Positions 9,636 to 20,400 of a DNA stretch of 64,000 nt are shown in pieces. The position numbers were made by a program, and so were the translations under genes. The stretch comes from Rickettsiella endosymbiont of Xylota segnis (lineage in GTDB: Bacteria > Pseudomonadota > Gammaproteobacteria > Diplorickettsiales > Diplorickettsiaceae): assembly GCF_964019545.1 (NCBI RefSeq), contig NZ_OZ026451.1:987001-1051000 (forward strand), written 5' to 3'. Under the pieces are notes generated by a model. It saw only the letters and a program-made list of their open reading frames with translations, was not told where the DNA came from and searched no databases. Each line of letters starts with the position of its first letter. Position 1 is the first letter of the stretch.

Positions 9636-11057
9636 TTAACTGGTTTTTTTCTTAGGCATATACAAATCAGTGATAGTTCCTTCAAAGATTTCACTGGCTA
9701 GCATCACCGTTTCGGAAAACGTCGGATGTGGATGGATCGTTAAAGCAATATCTTCAGCTTCACAACCCATTTCAATTGCCAATGCAATTTCAGCAATCAG
9801 CTCTCCGGCATTGGGACCTACTATGCCCGCACCCAAAATACGTTGAGTTTTCGGATCAAATAATAATTTAGTTAAACCTTCATCACGTCCTTGACCTAAG
9901 GAACGACCACTGGCTAACCAAGGAAAAACAGCTTTTTGGTAAGGGATCTTGTTTTTTTCATCGGCATTTGCAATTGTTTCCGTTAAACCAACCCAGGCAA
10001 TTTCCGGATCTGTATAAGCTACGGAAGGAATACAACGTGGTTCAAAAAAGTGTTTCTTACCCGCTATTACTTCAGCGGCAACCCGCCCTTCAGCAACCGC
10101 TTTATGCGCCAGCATAGGATTACCAACGACGTCACCGATAGCAAAGATATGTGGAATATTAGTTCTCAATTGTTTATCTACTGGAATAAATCCTTGTTCA
10201 GTAACGGTGATACCTAAGGCTTCAGCACCAATGAGTTTTCCATTCGGTTTACGACCAACAGCCGATAAAATTCGATCAAATCGTTGTGGTTTAGAACTTT
10301 CAGTTCCGGCAAAGGTCACCCATAATCCCTCTTTTTTAGCTTCAACTTTAGTCACTTTAGTTTTTAATAAAAATTTATAATGTTTTTGTAAACGCTTATA
10401 TAAAGGCATGACAATATCTTTATCAGCACCATTAATGATCATATCACCGGCTTCTACTACGGTAATATCACTGCCCAATCCATGATAAACGCTAGCCATT
10501 TCCATACCGATAATGCCGCCACCTAACACCAAAAGATCACCTTTAACTTCCTTTAGTTCGAGCGCGCCGGTTGAATCAATAATCCGGGGATCATCGGGTA
10601 AAAAAGGTAAGCTTATCGGTTGTGAACCCACTGCAATGATGGCTTGCTCAAATACAATTTTTTGTTTTCCAACCGTTAATTCATTTTTTCCGGTAAATTT
10701 TCCATCGCCAAAAACACATTCAACTTTTCGTTGCTTGGCTAATAGAGATAAACCTCCAGTTAATTTTTTTACTACGCTGTCTTTCCAAGTGCGTAATTGT
10801 TTAATGTCAATTTTAGGTTCGCCAAAACTTACTCCAAATTCCGCCATGGCACTGGCTTCTTCAATGACTTTTGCAGCGTGTAATAATGCCTTAGAGGGAA
10901 TACATCCAACATTCAAACACACACCGCCTAGGGTAGATTCTCTTTCCACTAATATGACTTTTTTTCCTAAATCAGCGGCACGAAACGCCGCGCTGTAACC
11001 CCCTGGGCCACTACCTAACACAAGTACTTCGGTTTTTTTAATTTCTAATTCCGCCAT
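9636..11057 (-). CDS. lpdA: dihydrolipoamide dehydrogenase (E3)
   Basis: This FAD enzyme reoxidises the dihydrolipoyl groups of the pyruvate and 2-oxoglutarate dehydrogenase complexes, passing electrons to NAD+. At 473 residues it is normal length. It has the N-terminal FAD motif G-S-G-P-G-G-Y, the redox disulfide G-G-V-C-L-N-V-G-C-I-P-S-K, a second nucleotide-binding site G-G-G-I-I-G-M-E, and the C-terminal catalytic H-P-H-P-T-F-S-E. It is the last gene of the pyruvate dehydrogenase group, 43 bases after aceF. Confidence 0.98.
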   Translation of the reverse strand: MAELEIKKTEVLVLGSGPGGYSAAFRAADLGKKVILVERESTLGGVCLNVGCIPSKALLHAAKVIEEASAMAEFGVSFGEPKIDIKQLRTWKDSVVKKLTGGLSLLAKQRKVECVFGDGKFTGKNELTVGKQKIVFEQAIIAVGSQPISLPFLPDDPRIIDSTGALELKEVKGDLLVLGGGIIGMEMASVYHGLGSDITVVEAGDMIINGADKDIVMPLYKRLQKHYKFLLKTKVTKVEAKKEGLWVTFAGTESSKPQRFDRILSAVGRKPNGKLIGAEALGITVTEQGFIPVDKQLRTNIPHIFAIGDVVGNPMLAHKAVAEGRVAAEVIAGKKHFFEPRCIPSVAYTDPEIAWVGLTETIANADEKNKIPYQKAVFPWLASGRSLGQGRDEGLTKLLFDPKTQRILGAGIVGPNAGELIAEIALAIEMGCEAEDIALTIHPHPTFSETVMLASEIFEGTITDLYMPKKKTS

Positions 11058-11100
11058 AGTTTCCTCTAGAATAATTATAAAAATAAATGGGCAGTCGAGC

Positions 11101-12408
11101 CTATAGTAGCCAACGGCGTATATCTGAGAGACATGCGCTTAAATGCATAATAAAACGCGCTCCTTCCGCACCATCAATGACACGATGATCATACGATAGA
11201 GATAAAGGTAACATTAATCGTGGCACGAACTCTCCATCCTGATAGAACGGTTTAAACTGTGCTTTAGACATACCTAAAATAGCCACATCCGGTACATTGA
11301 CTATAGGTGTAAATGCCGTACCACCGATACCACCTAAACTTGAAATAGTAAATGAACTGCCTTGCAAATCCACATTTGTTAATTGTTTTTCGCGCGCTTT
11401 AAGACTCACCGTACCTAATTCCTGGGCTAATTCTAAAAGACTTTTTTTATCCACATCCCTAATCACCGGTACTACTAAACCTTCCGGTGTATCGACAGCA
11501 ATACCAATATGATAATATTTTTTTAAGATTAATTCCTCACCATCCGCCGATAAAGAAGCGTTAAAAGAAGGAAATGCTTTTAAACTGGCGACTACCGCTT
11601 TCATAATAAAAACTAACGGCGTTAATTTAATATTTTGTTTGGCTGCAAACCCTGTTTGCGCTTTGCGAAAAACTTCCAATTCAGTGATATCTGCCTCATT
11701 AAACTGTGTTACATGCGGGACTAACAACCAATTACGATGTAAATATTGTGCAGTTAATTTTTTAATACGTGATAAAACCAGCTTTTCTGTTTTACCGAAT
11801 TGATTAAAATCAATCTCTGGCGCGCTAGGTAACACCATCTGACTACTAGAACCTTGACTTAAATGTGCTTTAACAAATTTCTGTAAGTCTTCTTTGATGA
11901 TACGACCTTTTTGTCCGGTACCGGAAATTTTATTTAGATCGATACCAAACTCTCGCGCTAAACGTCGGACACCAGGACCTGCATGAATATCACCTTTGTC
12001 CTCTTCTTCTATATATTCTATTTCTTGCTCAAGTCCAGCGGATCGAGATACAATTTCTTCCTCTTTTTTTAAATTTTTACTGTCTATTTCTGGCGCAACC
12101 GCGGGTGGAGCTGTATCTGAAATCGATCGTTTTTTCCTCACCGCTTTTTCAGTCGATGCATTGGATTCTTCTGTTTCAATAATTGCAATCAAATCACCTT
12201 TTGAAACTTTATCCCCTTTCTTGACTTTTAATTCTCTTAATTTTCCGGCTAAAGGTGATGGAATATCCATCGATGCTTTATCACTTTCTAGCGTAATCAA
12301 TGCATCTTCCACAGCAATATCTTGGCCTATTTTAACGGGTATTTCGATAATTGCCGCGGCAGCAACATTACCTAAATCTGGAACGACTATTTCTTTTAAA
12401 CTAGACAA
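11101..12408 (-). CDS. aceF: pyruvate dehydrogenase E2, dihydrolipoamide acetyltransferase
   Basis: E2 forms the core of the pyruvate dehydrogenase complex and transfers acetyl groups to CoA. The 435-residue protein has one lipoyl domain (lipoyl lysine in E-S-D-K-A-S-M), whereas E. coli AceF has three. An acidic linker, a peripheral subunit-binding domain (G-P-G-V-R-R-L-A-R-E) and the catalytic domain with D-H-R-V-I-D-G follow. I chose the TTG at 12408 as the start because AGGAG lies seven bases before it; the frame is open a few codons further upstream. Confidence 0.96.
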   Translation of the reverse strand: MSSLKEIVVPDLGNVAAAAIIEIPVKIGQDIAVEDALITLESDKASMDIPSPLAGKLRELKVKKGDKVSKGDLIAIIETEESNASTEKAVRKKRSISDTAPPAVAPEIDSKNLKKEEEIVSRSAGLEQEIEYIEEEDKGDIHAGPGVRRLAREFGIDLNKISGTGQKGRIIKEDLQKFVKAHLSQGSSSQMVLPSAPEIDFNQFGKTEKLVLSRIKKLTAQYLHRNWLLVPHVTQFNEADITELEVFRKAQTGFAAKQNIKLTPLVFIMKAVVASLKAFPSFNASLSADGEELILKKYYHIGIAVDTPEGLVVPVIRDVDKKSLLELAQELGTVSLKAREKQLTNVDLQGSSFTISSLGGIGGTAFTPIVNVPDVAILGMSKAQFKPFYQDGEFVPRLMLPLSLSYDHRVIDGAEGARFIMHLSACLSDIRRWLL

Positions 12409-12426
12409 ACGTTTTCTCCTCAATAC

Positions 12427-12550
12427 TCTTCACACTTGAATTTTTGTCTCTGTTGCCGCTCAAGCTAAGGTTGTTACATAACCCTATTTTTAAATACACG
12501 GCACTTGACAAAAAATCAATTGCTACGAGTTACTATTTTTTGCACCTGAA
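12427..12550 (+). repeat. interspersed repeat with terminal inverted repeats, copy 1
   Basis: This is the first of three related intergenic sequences of about 115-135 bp (see also 16107-16240 and 20624-20740). One end carries CACTTGAATTTTTGTC followed by TGTTGCCG. The other end carries CGGCACTTGACAAAAA, which is close to its reverse complement, so the element can fold on itself. This copy separates aceE from aceF. It could be a MITE- or REP-like element or a transcribed regulatory hairpin. No transposase is nearby. Confidence 0.6.
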
Positions 12551-12574
12551 TTTTTTAACTAGGTTGCTGCTCAT

Positions 12575-15241
12575 TTAAATGGTAAATGGATTTGGCTTTT
12601 TAGGATCAATTGCATACTTTTTAAAGGCTCGGTCGATTTCAGTCGTACTCACTAAACCTTCTGCCATCAAGGCATGTAAACTGGCTAGAACAATATAATA
12701 ACGATTCACTTCAAAAAATTGTCGCAACTGCTCACGCGTATCACTACGTCCATAACCATCTGTTCCTAATACCGTATAAGGTGCTTTAATAAATCCACGA
12801 ATTTGATCGGCATTTAAACGGATATAATCGCTTGCGGCAATCACAGGTCCTAATCGATTTTGTAAACATTGTGTCACATAGCTCTGTTGTTCGACATCAT
12901 TAGGATGTAATAAATTATGTCGCTCAACACTTAATGCTTGTTTACGTAATTCTGAAAAACTCGTTACACTCCAAATATCAGCGCTCACGCCAAAATCTGT
13001 TTTTAATAACTCAGCAGCCGCAATCACTTCATTTAATATCGTACCAGAACCTAATAATTGTACGTGTTGTTTACTTGGTTTAGTTTCGGATAATAAATAC
13101 ATGCCTTTAATTATGCCTTCCTTATTAGCTTCGCTTAACGCAGGATGGATATAGTTTTCATTCATCAAAGTTAGATAATAAAATACATTTTCCTGATCTT
13201 GCATCATACGGCGCAAACCGTCTTGAATAATGACGGCGAGTTCATAACCAAAACAAGGATCATAAGCAACACAGTTAGGCACTACTGAAAAAAACAACAG
13301 ATTATGCCCATCTTGATGCTGTAAACCTTCACCAGCTAAAGTTGTTCTGCCTGCTGTTGCACCTAAAATAAATCCACGTGCTTGCATATCACCCGCAGCC
13401 CAAACAAAATCACCAACTCGTTGATAACCAAACATCGAATAATAAATATAAAAAGGAATCATGCTCAAATTATTCGTACTATAAGAAGTGGCCGCTGCCA
13501 TCCAGGAGCAAAATGCGCCGCCTTCATTAATTCCTTCTTCTAACAATTGGCCTTTTTTATCTTCGCGGTAATACATTAATTGACCCGCATCGACGGGATC
13601 ATAAAGTTGACCTACCGGAGAATAAATCCCAATCTGACGAAATAAACCTTCCATACCAAACGTGCGTGATTCATCAGGTACTATGGGTACGATACGAGAA
13701 CCTAAGTTTTTATCTTTTAACAGATGACGCAAAATTTCCACAAATATCATCGTTGTAGAGATTTCTCGTCCATTTGAACCAAGTAATATATTCTCAAAAT
13801 TACTTAATGGTGGTGCCGCTAAACTTTCGTCAGCATGCGTTCGACGCGCGGGTAAATACCCCCCCAACTTTTTACGCTGTTGTTTTAAATACTTATTTTC
13901 TGGACTATTTTCACTCGGACGATAAAAACTTAAATTTTCAACCTCAGCATCACTCATTGAGAGATTAAAACGATCTCGGAACGCAAGTAACTGTTCTTGT
14001 GTCATCTTTTTCTGTTGATGCGTGATATTTTGACCTTCACCCGCCGTGCCCATACCATAACCTTTAATGGTTTTAGCTAAGATAACCGTAGGTTGACCTT
14101 GATGTTCGACTGCTGCTTTATAAGCGGCATAAACTTTTTTAATATCATGTCCACCGCGCTTTAGTAGCCAAAGTTGTTCATCGCTCATATCCGCAACCAT
14201 GGCTTTTAATTCGGGATATTTTGCAAAAAAATGTTCGCGTATGTAAGCACCATCTTTAGCACGAAAATTTTGATATTCCCCATCAATGGTTTCCATCATT
14301 AATTGAGGTAACAAACCTTGTTTATCTTTTTTAAATAAAGGATCCCACGCACTACCCCATAAAACTTTATTGACATTCCACCCTGCGCCGCGAAATACAC
14401 CTTCTAGTTCTTGAATTATCTTGCCATTCCCACGTACCGGTCCATCCAGTCGTTGTAAATTGCAATTAATAACAAAAATGAGATTATCCAATTTTTCCCG
14501 CGCCGCAATACAAAGTGCACCGAGCGATTCGGGTTCATCCATTTCTCCATCACCACAAAACATCCAGACTTTTCTATCTTTGTTATCCAATAAGCCACGA
14601 TTTTGTAAATATTTCAAAAAACGTGCTTGGTAAATTGCCTGCATTGGCCCTAAACCCATTGAAACTGTAGGAAATTGCCAAAATTCTGGCATCAGCCATG
14701 GATGGGGATAAGAGGAAAGACCTTCTCCGCCGATTTCTTGACGAAAATGTGCTAATTGTTCTTTTGTTAAGCGTCCCTCTAAAAATGCGCGTGCATAGAT
14801 ACCTGGGGAGGAATGACCTTGGATGTATAATAAATCGCCGCCGTGTTCAGAATTAGCCGCATGAAAAAAATGATTGAAACCCACTTCATACAAAGTTGCC
14901 GCCGAGGCATAGGTTGCTATATGGCCACCTAGTTCAGAAGAAACCTTGCCCGCCTGTAATACCATCATCACAGCATTCCAACGAATTAATGCCGCAATAC
15001 GTTTTTCTAGTTTTTCATCGCCAGGAAAAGGTGGTTCCAACTCGACAGGAATCGTATTTACATAAGGTGTGTGTAAGCAAGCGCTTAGGTCCAGACCCCG
15101 TTGACGCGCCTTATTGATAAGCTGTTGGACAAGAAATTGTGCCCTATCTGGGCCTTCAAATTTTAAAACAGATAAAAGTGCATCTATCCATTCTTTGGTT
15201 TCAAGAGGATCCTTATCTAAGTAAGGAGTTTGCTGTGTCAT
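12575..15241 (-). CDS. aceE: pyruvate dehydrogenase E1 (homodimeric)
   Basis: AceE decarboxylates pyruvate with thiamine diphosphate and loads the acetyl unit on E2. The 888-residue length matches the homodimeric gammaproteobacterial type. The thiamine diphosphate motif G-D-G-E-M-D-E-P-E-S is present near residue 230, with conserved C-terminal segments such as D-G-Y-G-R-S-D-T-R-E. It is the first gene of the leftward group, with aceF and lpdA following. A 166-bp gap holding repeat copy 1 separates it from aceF, so expression of the two parts may be uncoupled. Confidence 0.98.
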   Translation of the reverse strand: MTQQTPYLDKDPLETKEWIDALLSVLKFEGPDRAQFLVQQLINKARQRGLDLSACLHTPYVNTIPVELEPPFPGDEKLEKRIAALIRWNAVMMVLQAGKVSSELGGHIATYASAATLYEVGFNHFFHAANSEHGGDLLYIQGHSSPGIYARAFLEGRLTKEQLAHFRQEIGGEGLSSYPHPWLMPEFWQFPTVSMGLGPMQAIYQARFLKYLQNRGLLDNKDRKVWMFCGDGEMDEPESLGALCIAAREKLDNLIFVINCNLQRLDGPVRGNGKIIQELEGVFRGAGWNVNKVLWGSAWDPLFKKDKQGLLPQLMMETIDGEYQNFRAKDGAYIREHFFAKYPELKAMVADMSDEQLWLLKRGGHDIKKVYAAYKAAVEHQGQPTVILAKTIKGYGMGTAGEGQNITHQQKKMTQEQLLAFRDRFNLSMSDAEVENLSFYRPSENSPENKYLKQQRKKLGGYLPARRTHADESLAAPPLSNFENILLGSNGREISTTMIFVEILRHLLKDKNLGSRIVPIVPDESRTFGMEGLFRQIGIYSPVGQLYDPVDAGQLMYYREDKKGQLLEEGINEGGAFCSWMAAATSYSTNNLSMIPFYIYYSMFGYQRVGDFVWAAGDMQARGFILGATAGRTTLAGEGLQHQDGHNLLFFSVVPNCVAYDPCFGYELAVIIQDGLRRMMQDQENVFYYLTLMNENYIHPALSEANKEGIIKGMYLLSETKPSKQHVQLLGSGTILNEVIAAAELLKTDFGVSADIWSVTSFSELRKQALSVERHNLLHPNDVEQQSYVTQCLQNRLGPVIAASDYIRLNADQIRGFIKAPYTVLGTDGYGRSDTREQLRQFFEVNRYYIVLASLHALMAEGLVSTTEIDRAFKKYAIDPKKPNPFTI

Positions 15242-15305
15242 ATCAGGCTTACCTTTAGAAAAATATTCTTTGATTATTTTTTTTACAAACTGCTTAGTGA
15301 CCTAA

Positions 15306-16049
15306 CTATAACAGCACACCCAGCGTGACAGCGAATACGATAATTAAAAAGAGGATTAAATCACGGTCTATGAGTCTTAGGGCAGAATCATAGTTTTCAT
15401 TAGTAAATTCAGTCGTTTCGTCTAGTCCTAATGCAATACGACCACTTTTTTCAATGAGCTCTCGATTAAATGAAACATCTCTTAGCAAGTAATCTAAACA
15501 AAAATGACTGGTTTGTACAAAATTCCCCGCTAAAGCAAACAATATTGAAAATAAACGCACCGGTAACCAATCCAACAACGCTCGAACTTGTTGAGCAGAC
15601 TTTCCTAAAGCAGGATAACTAGGATGAATGTGGGCAGAACGTTCAACTAAACGATAGACTAATGCTGCAATTGGACCTAATAAAGCCATCCAAAAAATCA
15701 CTGCAAATAAGGATTCATTCGCCTGCCAAAATATCGGTTGATGTATTTGCTTGGTATCAAAAATATTGATAGGACCCAAGCAGTAAAAAAGCACCCCTGC
15801 ACCGATTAAAAAAGCTAATAAACCTTGGATAAAAGTAGCACTTAAAAAATAAATAATCGCCACCGGGATAACGATCGGTAAGACGACGAACAATAAAGGA
15901 ATAAAATATTGCTGTGACCAACTATTATTTTTAGTAAGCTCATTAATTTTACTAACATATTGTTCAAACCAATTAAACCGTGCTAAAAAGTTCCCTCTAT
16001 GTAGAAAACGTTCCAATCCCAAGCACAGTAACAATGTAATAAATGTCAT
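15306..16049 (-). CDS. ampE: AmpE-like inner-membrane protein
   Basis: AmpE is an integral membrane protein paired with the amidase AmpD in many gammaproteobacteria and linked to beta-lactamase regulation; its biochemical role is not settled. The 247-residue product has several hydrophobic helices (about 45-70, 75-95, 110-130 and the last 20 residues). It contains the segment L-D-W-L-P-V-R-L-F-S-I-L-F-A-L-A-G-N-F, characteristic of the family. ampD is not next to it. It sits between aceE and an antiporter with repeat copy 2 in between. Confidence 0.88.
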   Translation of the reverse strand: MTFITLLLCLGLERFLHRGNFLARFNWFEQYVSKINELTKNNSWSQQYFIPLLFVVLPIVIPVAIIYFLSATFIQGLLAFLIGAGVLFYCLGPINIFDTKQIHQPIFWQANESLFAVIFWMALLGPIAALVYRLVERSAHIHPSYPALGKSAQQVRALLDWLPVRLFSILFALAGNFVQTSHFCLDYLLRDVSFNRELIEKSGRIALGLDETTEFTNENYDSALRLIDRDLILFLIIVFAVTLGVLL

Positions 16050-16106
16050 AATCTTCCTCCGGGCATCCAGCCCTAATATTTAAAAATTATTATTTGATCT
16101 TATTAA

Positions 16107-16240
16107 TCTTCACACTCGAATTTTTGTCTGTTTGCCGTCTAACTCGCAATCCTCCGGTTATTGTATAGGCCAGATTGCTGCATAGATACGGCACTTGCCA
16201 AAAATTCTATAGATGCGAGTAACTATTTTTCGCACATGCA
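16107..16240 (+). repeat. interspersed repeat with terminal inverted repeats, copy 2
   Basis: Same family and orientation as 12427-12550. The left end reads CACTCGAATTTTTGTCTG followed by TTTGCCG. The right end reads CGGCACTTGCCAAAAATTC, near its reverse complement. It fills the gap between the antiporter gene and ampE. Confidence 0.6.
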
Positions 16241-16272
16241 AATGCAAATAGTATATATTAAAAAGACCTAGT

Positions 16273-17445
16273 TTAGTCTACACGCATCTTTTCATTCAAG
16301 GCCAAAGGTGTAGGATACCGTAAAACCACCCAATAAGATGAGCCCACAAACGTCAAAATAGTGACCGCTTGAATCAGATAGTTGGCTTTATCCCCGATCA
16401 AGGCAGGCGTTGTTTCTGCGGCTAAATAGGCAATCAATAAAGAAAATTCACTGGCCTGTCCTAAACGCACACCCACTTCGCGCGCTATATATTTTTTTTC
16501 ACCCGACATTTGCAATAATACCTGAAACAACCAAGGTTTGATTAACAACACCAGTCCTGCTAATAACAATGCTGGTATGAATACCATGGGTAAATAATGT
16601 AAATCAAAACTTGCACCAATAGCAAAGAAAAACATGATTAAACAAAAATCACGCAGTGGTTTTAAATTATCGGCGATGAACACTGCAATCGGTCCTTCTG
16701 CTATCGATACGCCGGCTAAAAAAGCACCAATTTCTGCTGATAAGCCTAAAGCGCGTGACAATTCCGCTAATCCTAGACACCAACCGAGTGCAACCAAAAA
16801 AAGATATTCTTGCACACGATCAAAACGAATAAATAATTTACTTATGAAATAACGCTGTACGACAAAAGCAAAAGCGAGTAAGGAAGGAAAAGTAATTAAG
16901 GTTAAACCCAGATCGGCTAATTTAGAACCCGTCATATGTGCACCGTGCACAAATAACAACATGCCTATCGCTAATAAGTCTTGTAGTAACAAAACACTGA
17001 TCATCGTTTCACCAATCGGTTTATGGTGTAACGCTAAGGTAGGCAATAACTTAAGACCGATAATCGTACTCGAAAAAATTAAACTGGCACCTATTAATAC
17101 ACTTTCTAAGAGTGTAAAACTAAACAGATAACCGACAGCAAAACCAATCGTGGTAAATAATGCACTGAAGACTAAAGTTACAATGGCTGTTTTACGTAAA
17201 CTTCGATAAAACTCTTGTGGTGTTAAATCTAAACCGACTAAAAATAACAAAAAAATAATACCGATGTCGCCAATACCACGTGCCAAACTTAAATTTGGCA
17301 CTAACTTTAAACAACTCGGACCTAAAATTAATCCTAATAAAATATAAGCAACTAACAAAGATTGCCGTGTATACAATGCAATCGTCGCTAATACTGCAGC
17401 GCCAGTAAAAATTACAAAAATAGAAAAAACAAAACTATGATCCAT
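16273..17445 (-). CDS. CPA2-family cation:proton antiporter
   Basis: The 390-residue protein is almost entirely hydrophobic, with about 12 predicted membrane helices, and resembles the membrane domain of KefB/KefC-type antiporters (Na+/H+ exchanger PF00999 fold). Family features are the early segment G-L-I-L-G-P and E-I-G-A-F-L-A-G-V in the second half. It ends without the cytoplasmic TrkA-N nucleotide-binding domain of full-length Kef proteins, so glutathione gating is unlikely. The substrate ion cannot be told from the sequence. Its start codon touches the putA stop codon at 17445, implying cotranscription with putA. Confidence 0.9.
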   Translation of the reverse strand: MDHSFVFSIFVIFTGAAVLATIALYTRQSLLVAYILLGLILGPSCLKLVPNLSLARGIGDIGIIFLLFLVGLDLTPQEFYRSLRKTAIVTLVFSALFTTIGFAVGYLFSFTLLESVLIGASLIFSSTIIGLKLLPTLALHHKPIGETMISVLLLQDLLAIGMLLFVHGAHMTGSKLADLGLTLITFPSLLAFAFVVQRYFISKLFIRFDRVQEYLFLVALGWCLGLAELSRALGLSAEIGAFLAGVSIAEGPIAVFIADNLKPLRDFCLIMFFFAIGASFDLHYLPMVFIPALLLAGLVLLIKPWLFQVLLQMSGEKKYIAREVGVRLGQASEFSLLIAYLAAETTPALIGDKANYLIQAVTILTFVGSSYWVVLRYPTPLALNEKMRVD

Positions 17446-20400
17446 TACTCCTCCAGGCAGAGCAAAGAGGCATTACCTCCTGCCGCCGTCGTATTGATGG
17501 ATAATGAACGTTCTAAGCAAAGACGGGGTAAATAATGCGGTCCGCCTGCCTTAGGTCCCGTTCCAGAAAGACCTTCACCACCAAAAGGTTGTACGCCTAC
17601 CACGGCACCTATCATAGAGCGGTTAACATACTGATTTCCGACATGCACCTGACGTGAAATCGTATCCACCGTATGTTGGATACGACTTTGGATACCTAAG
17701 GTCAAACCATATCCAGTATGATTGATGGAATGGATCACTTGTTCACGATCCTTAGCGGCATAACGAATAACATGCAAGATAGGACCAAAAACTTCTCGTT
17801 TTAAAAGATCCAAACTACTTAATTCAAATAGACTCGGTGCAAAGAAATTCGTTTGATCCAACCCACTCGGCAGCTTGCATTGATAAAGCAATTTAGCTTC
17901 TTGGGACATGCGATCAAAATGCTCTTGTAAAGTTTTTTTAGCTGCACGGTCGATTACAGGGCCGACATCCGTAAACAACTCGCAAGGATCACCTAATTTG
18001 AGTTCTGCCATCGCCCCGCATAGCATTTCAATTAAAGAATCCGCCATTTCTTCTTGTACAAACAACACACGTAATGCCGAACAACGTTGACCGGCACTAC
18101 CAAAAGCTGAATTCAATACATCTACCACCACTTGTTCCTTAAGTGCGGATGAATCAACGATCATTGCGTTTTGTCCACCCGTTTCAGCAATGAAAGGTAA
18201 AATCCCACCTTCACGACTTGCTAAACCTTGATTGATTTCACGCGCCGTTTCAGTGGAACCGGTAAATACTATTCCTTTAATTCGCGGATCAAATGTTATT
18301 TTTGGCCCAATCACAGCACCACTTGCAGGTAAAAGTTGTAATACATCCCCAGGAATTCCCGCTTCATATAAAAGTTGTACCGCTGCCGTAGCAATTAAGG
18401 GGGTTTGACTTGCCGGCTTAGCAATCACGGTATTTCCGGTCACTAAGGCAGCGGTCACTTGACCAATAAAAATAGCTAAAGGAAAATTCCAAGGACTAAT
18501 ACAAGCAATAACACCCCGGCCCTGCACACTTAACCAATTTTCTTCACCGGTCGGCCCTGGCAATAATTGTGGTATCAAATCTAAGCGTGCGCGCATGGCA
18601 TAGTAACGACAAAAATCGACTGCTTCGCGCACTTCAGCGAGTGCGTCATTCAGTGTTTTACCACCCTCTTTGACCGCTAAAGCCATAAATTCATTTAAGC
18701 GTTGTTCAAAAAGATCCGCCGCACGTTCTAAGCAAGCCGCACGACTGTCTACCGGTGTATTGGCCCAAGTAAAGTTCATCTGATGAGCATTACTTATTGC
18801 CTGTTCGAGTTGTTCAGCACTCGCCAAACTAACATGTCCTATGATTTCCTGTGGATTAGCCGGATTGCTAATAGCACGGATTTTTTCGCCTTCTACTAAA
18901 ACACCTTTAATTAAAGGTCCCGCGCTGTATGACTTTTTAGCCGCTATTTCTATTTCGCTAGCCAATGGCTCCCAGGTTTCGCTATCCGAAAAATCGATGC
19001 CGCGAGAATTTTTACGTCCAGGCCCATAAATATCTCTCGGTAAAGGAATTTTAGGGTGTGGAATCCTATCTAATTGATATAATTTTTGCACCGGATCTTC
19101 TAACATTTCATCGATAGGAATGGTCGGATCAATTATGCGGTTAACAAATGAGGTATTTGCACCATTTTCTAACAAACGCCTAACCAAATAAGCAAGCAAA
19201 TCTTCATGTCCGCCTACCGGTGCATACACACGACAAGGAATATTAAGATTTTTAGGTCCTACGATATGATCGTACAAGGTATATCCCATACCATGTAAAC
19301 ATTGCATTTCAAAATCTCGATTCTTTCCAGCCAACTCGAGTACCGTCGCTAAGGTATAAGCATTATGTGTAGCAAACTGCGGATAAATTTCTGTAGAGTG
19401 TGCCAGTAATTTTTTTGCGCAGGCAACAAAACAAACATCCGTCGCTGCTTTGCGCGTAAATACAGGATAGGATTGTAATCCTTTTAATTGTGCATTTTTA
19501 ATTTCCGTATCCCAATAAGCTCCTTTAATTAATCGCACCATCCAACGTTTATTTTGTTTTTTAGCCAGATCAACCAACCAATCAATAACAAAAGGCGCGC
19601 GCTTTTGATAAGACTGAACGGCCAAACCAAATCCTTCCCAATGTGCTAAATCAGGATCGCAAAATACCGCGCCGATAATATCTAAAGAAATATCTAAACG
19701 ATCCGCTTCTTCGGCATCGACTGTCAGCGATATGTTGTTGGCCTTTGCCGCCAAAGCTAAGGTTTTTAATTGTTTAATTAAGAAAGGAACAACCACTTCT
19801 TTTTTTGCAAATTCATAACGTGGATGCAGCGCAGATAACTTAACTGAAATACCTGGGGCATCGTTCAGTGATTTGCCTGAAGCCGCTTTACCAATTGCGC
19901 TGATTGCGGTTTGATATGCCTGAAAATAACGTTCAGCGTCTTTCTCAGTGCGTGCTGCTTCACCCAACATATCATAAGAAAAGCGATAGCCTTTTGCTTC
20001 ATAAGCTTTAGCGCGTTTTAATGCTTCATCAATATTTTGACCCATCACAAATTGACGGCCTAACACCTGCATCGCTTGTTTGACCGCTTTACGGATAATA
20101 GGTGCACTGCTTCGACCAACAAAACGACGCAAAACATTACCTAAACCGCTGGTTTGATTCGACTGTAATAATTTCCCGGTTAATACTAATCCCCAGGTGC
20201 TGGCATTAACAAAGAAAGAGGCACTTTGGCCAAGGTGAGAAGCCCAATCCGCATTGGTAATTTTATCTTTTAATAAGGCGTCTATGGTATCACTATCGGG
20301 AATTCGCAACAGTGCTTCCGCCAAGCACATCAGTGCAATACCTTCTTCACTGGATAGATCATATTCGTATAAAAAAGCGTCTAAACCCCCTTTCGACAAA

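Noticed and set aside
10513..10998. 161-codon plus-strand frame opposite lpdA
   Set aside because: It is the antisense shadow of a well-conserved gene and has no ribosome binding site or family features.
11996..12439. 147-codon plus-strand Ser-rich frame opposite aceF
   Set aside because: It mirrors the AceF lipoyl domain and linker on the other strand; composition is that of an antisense frame.
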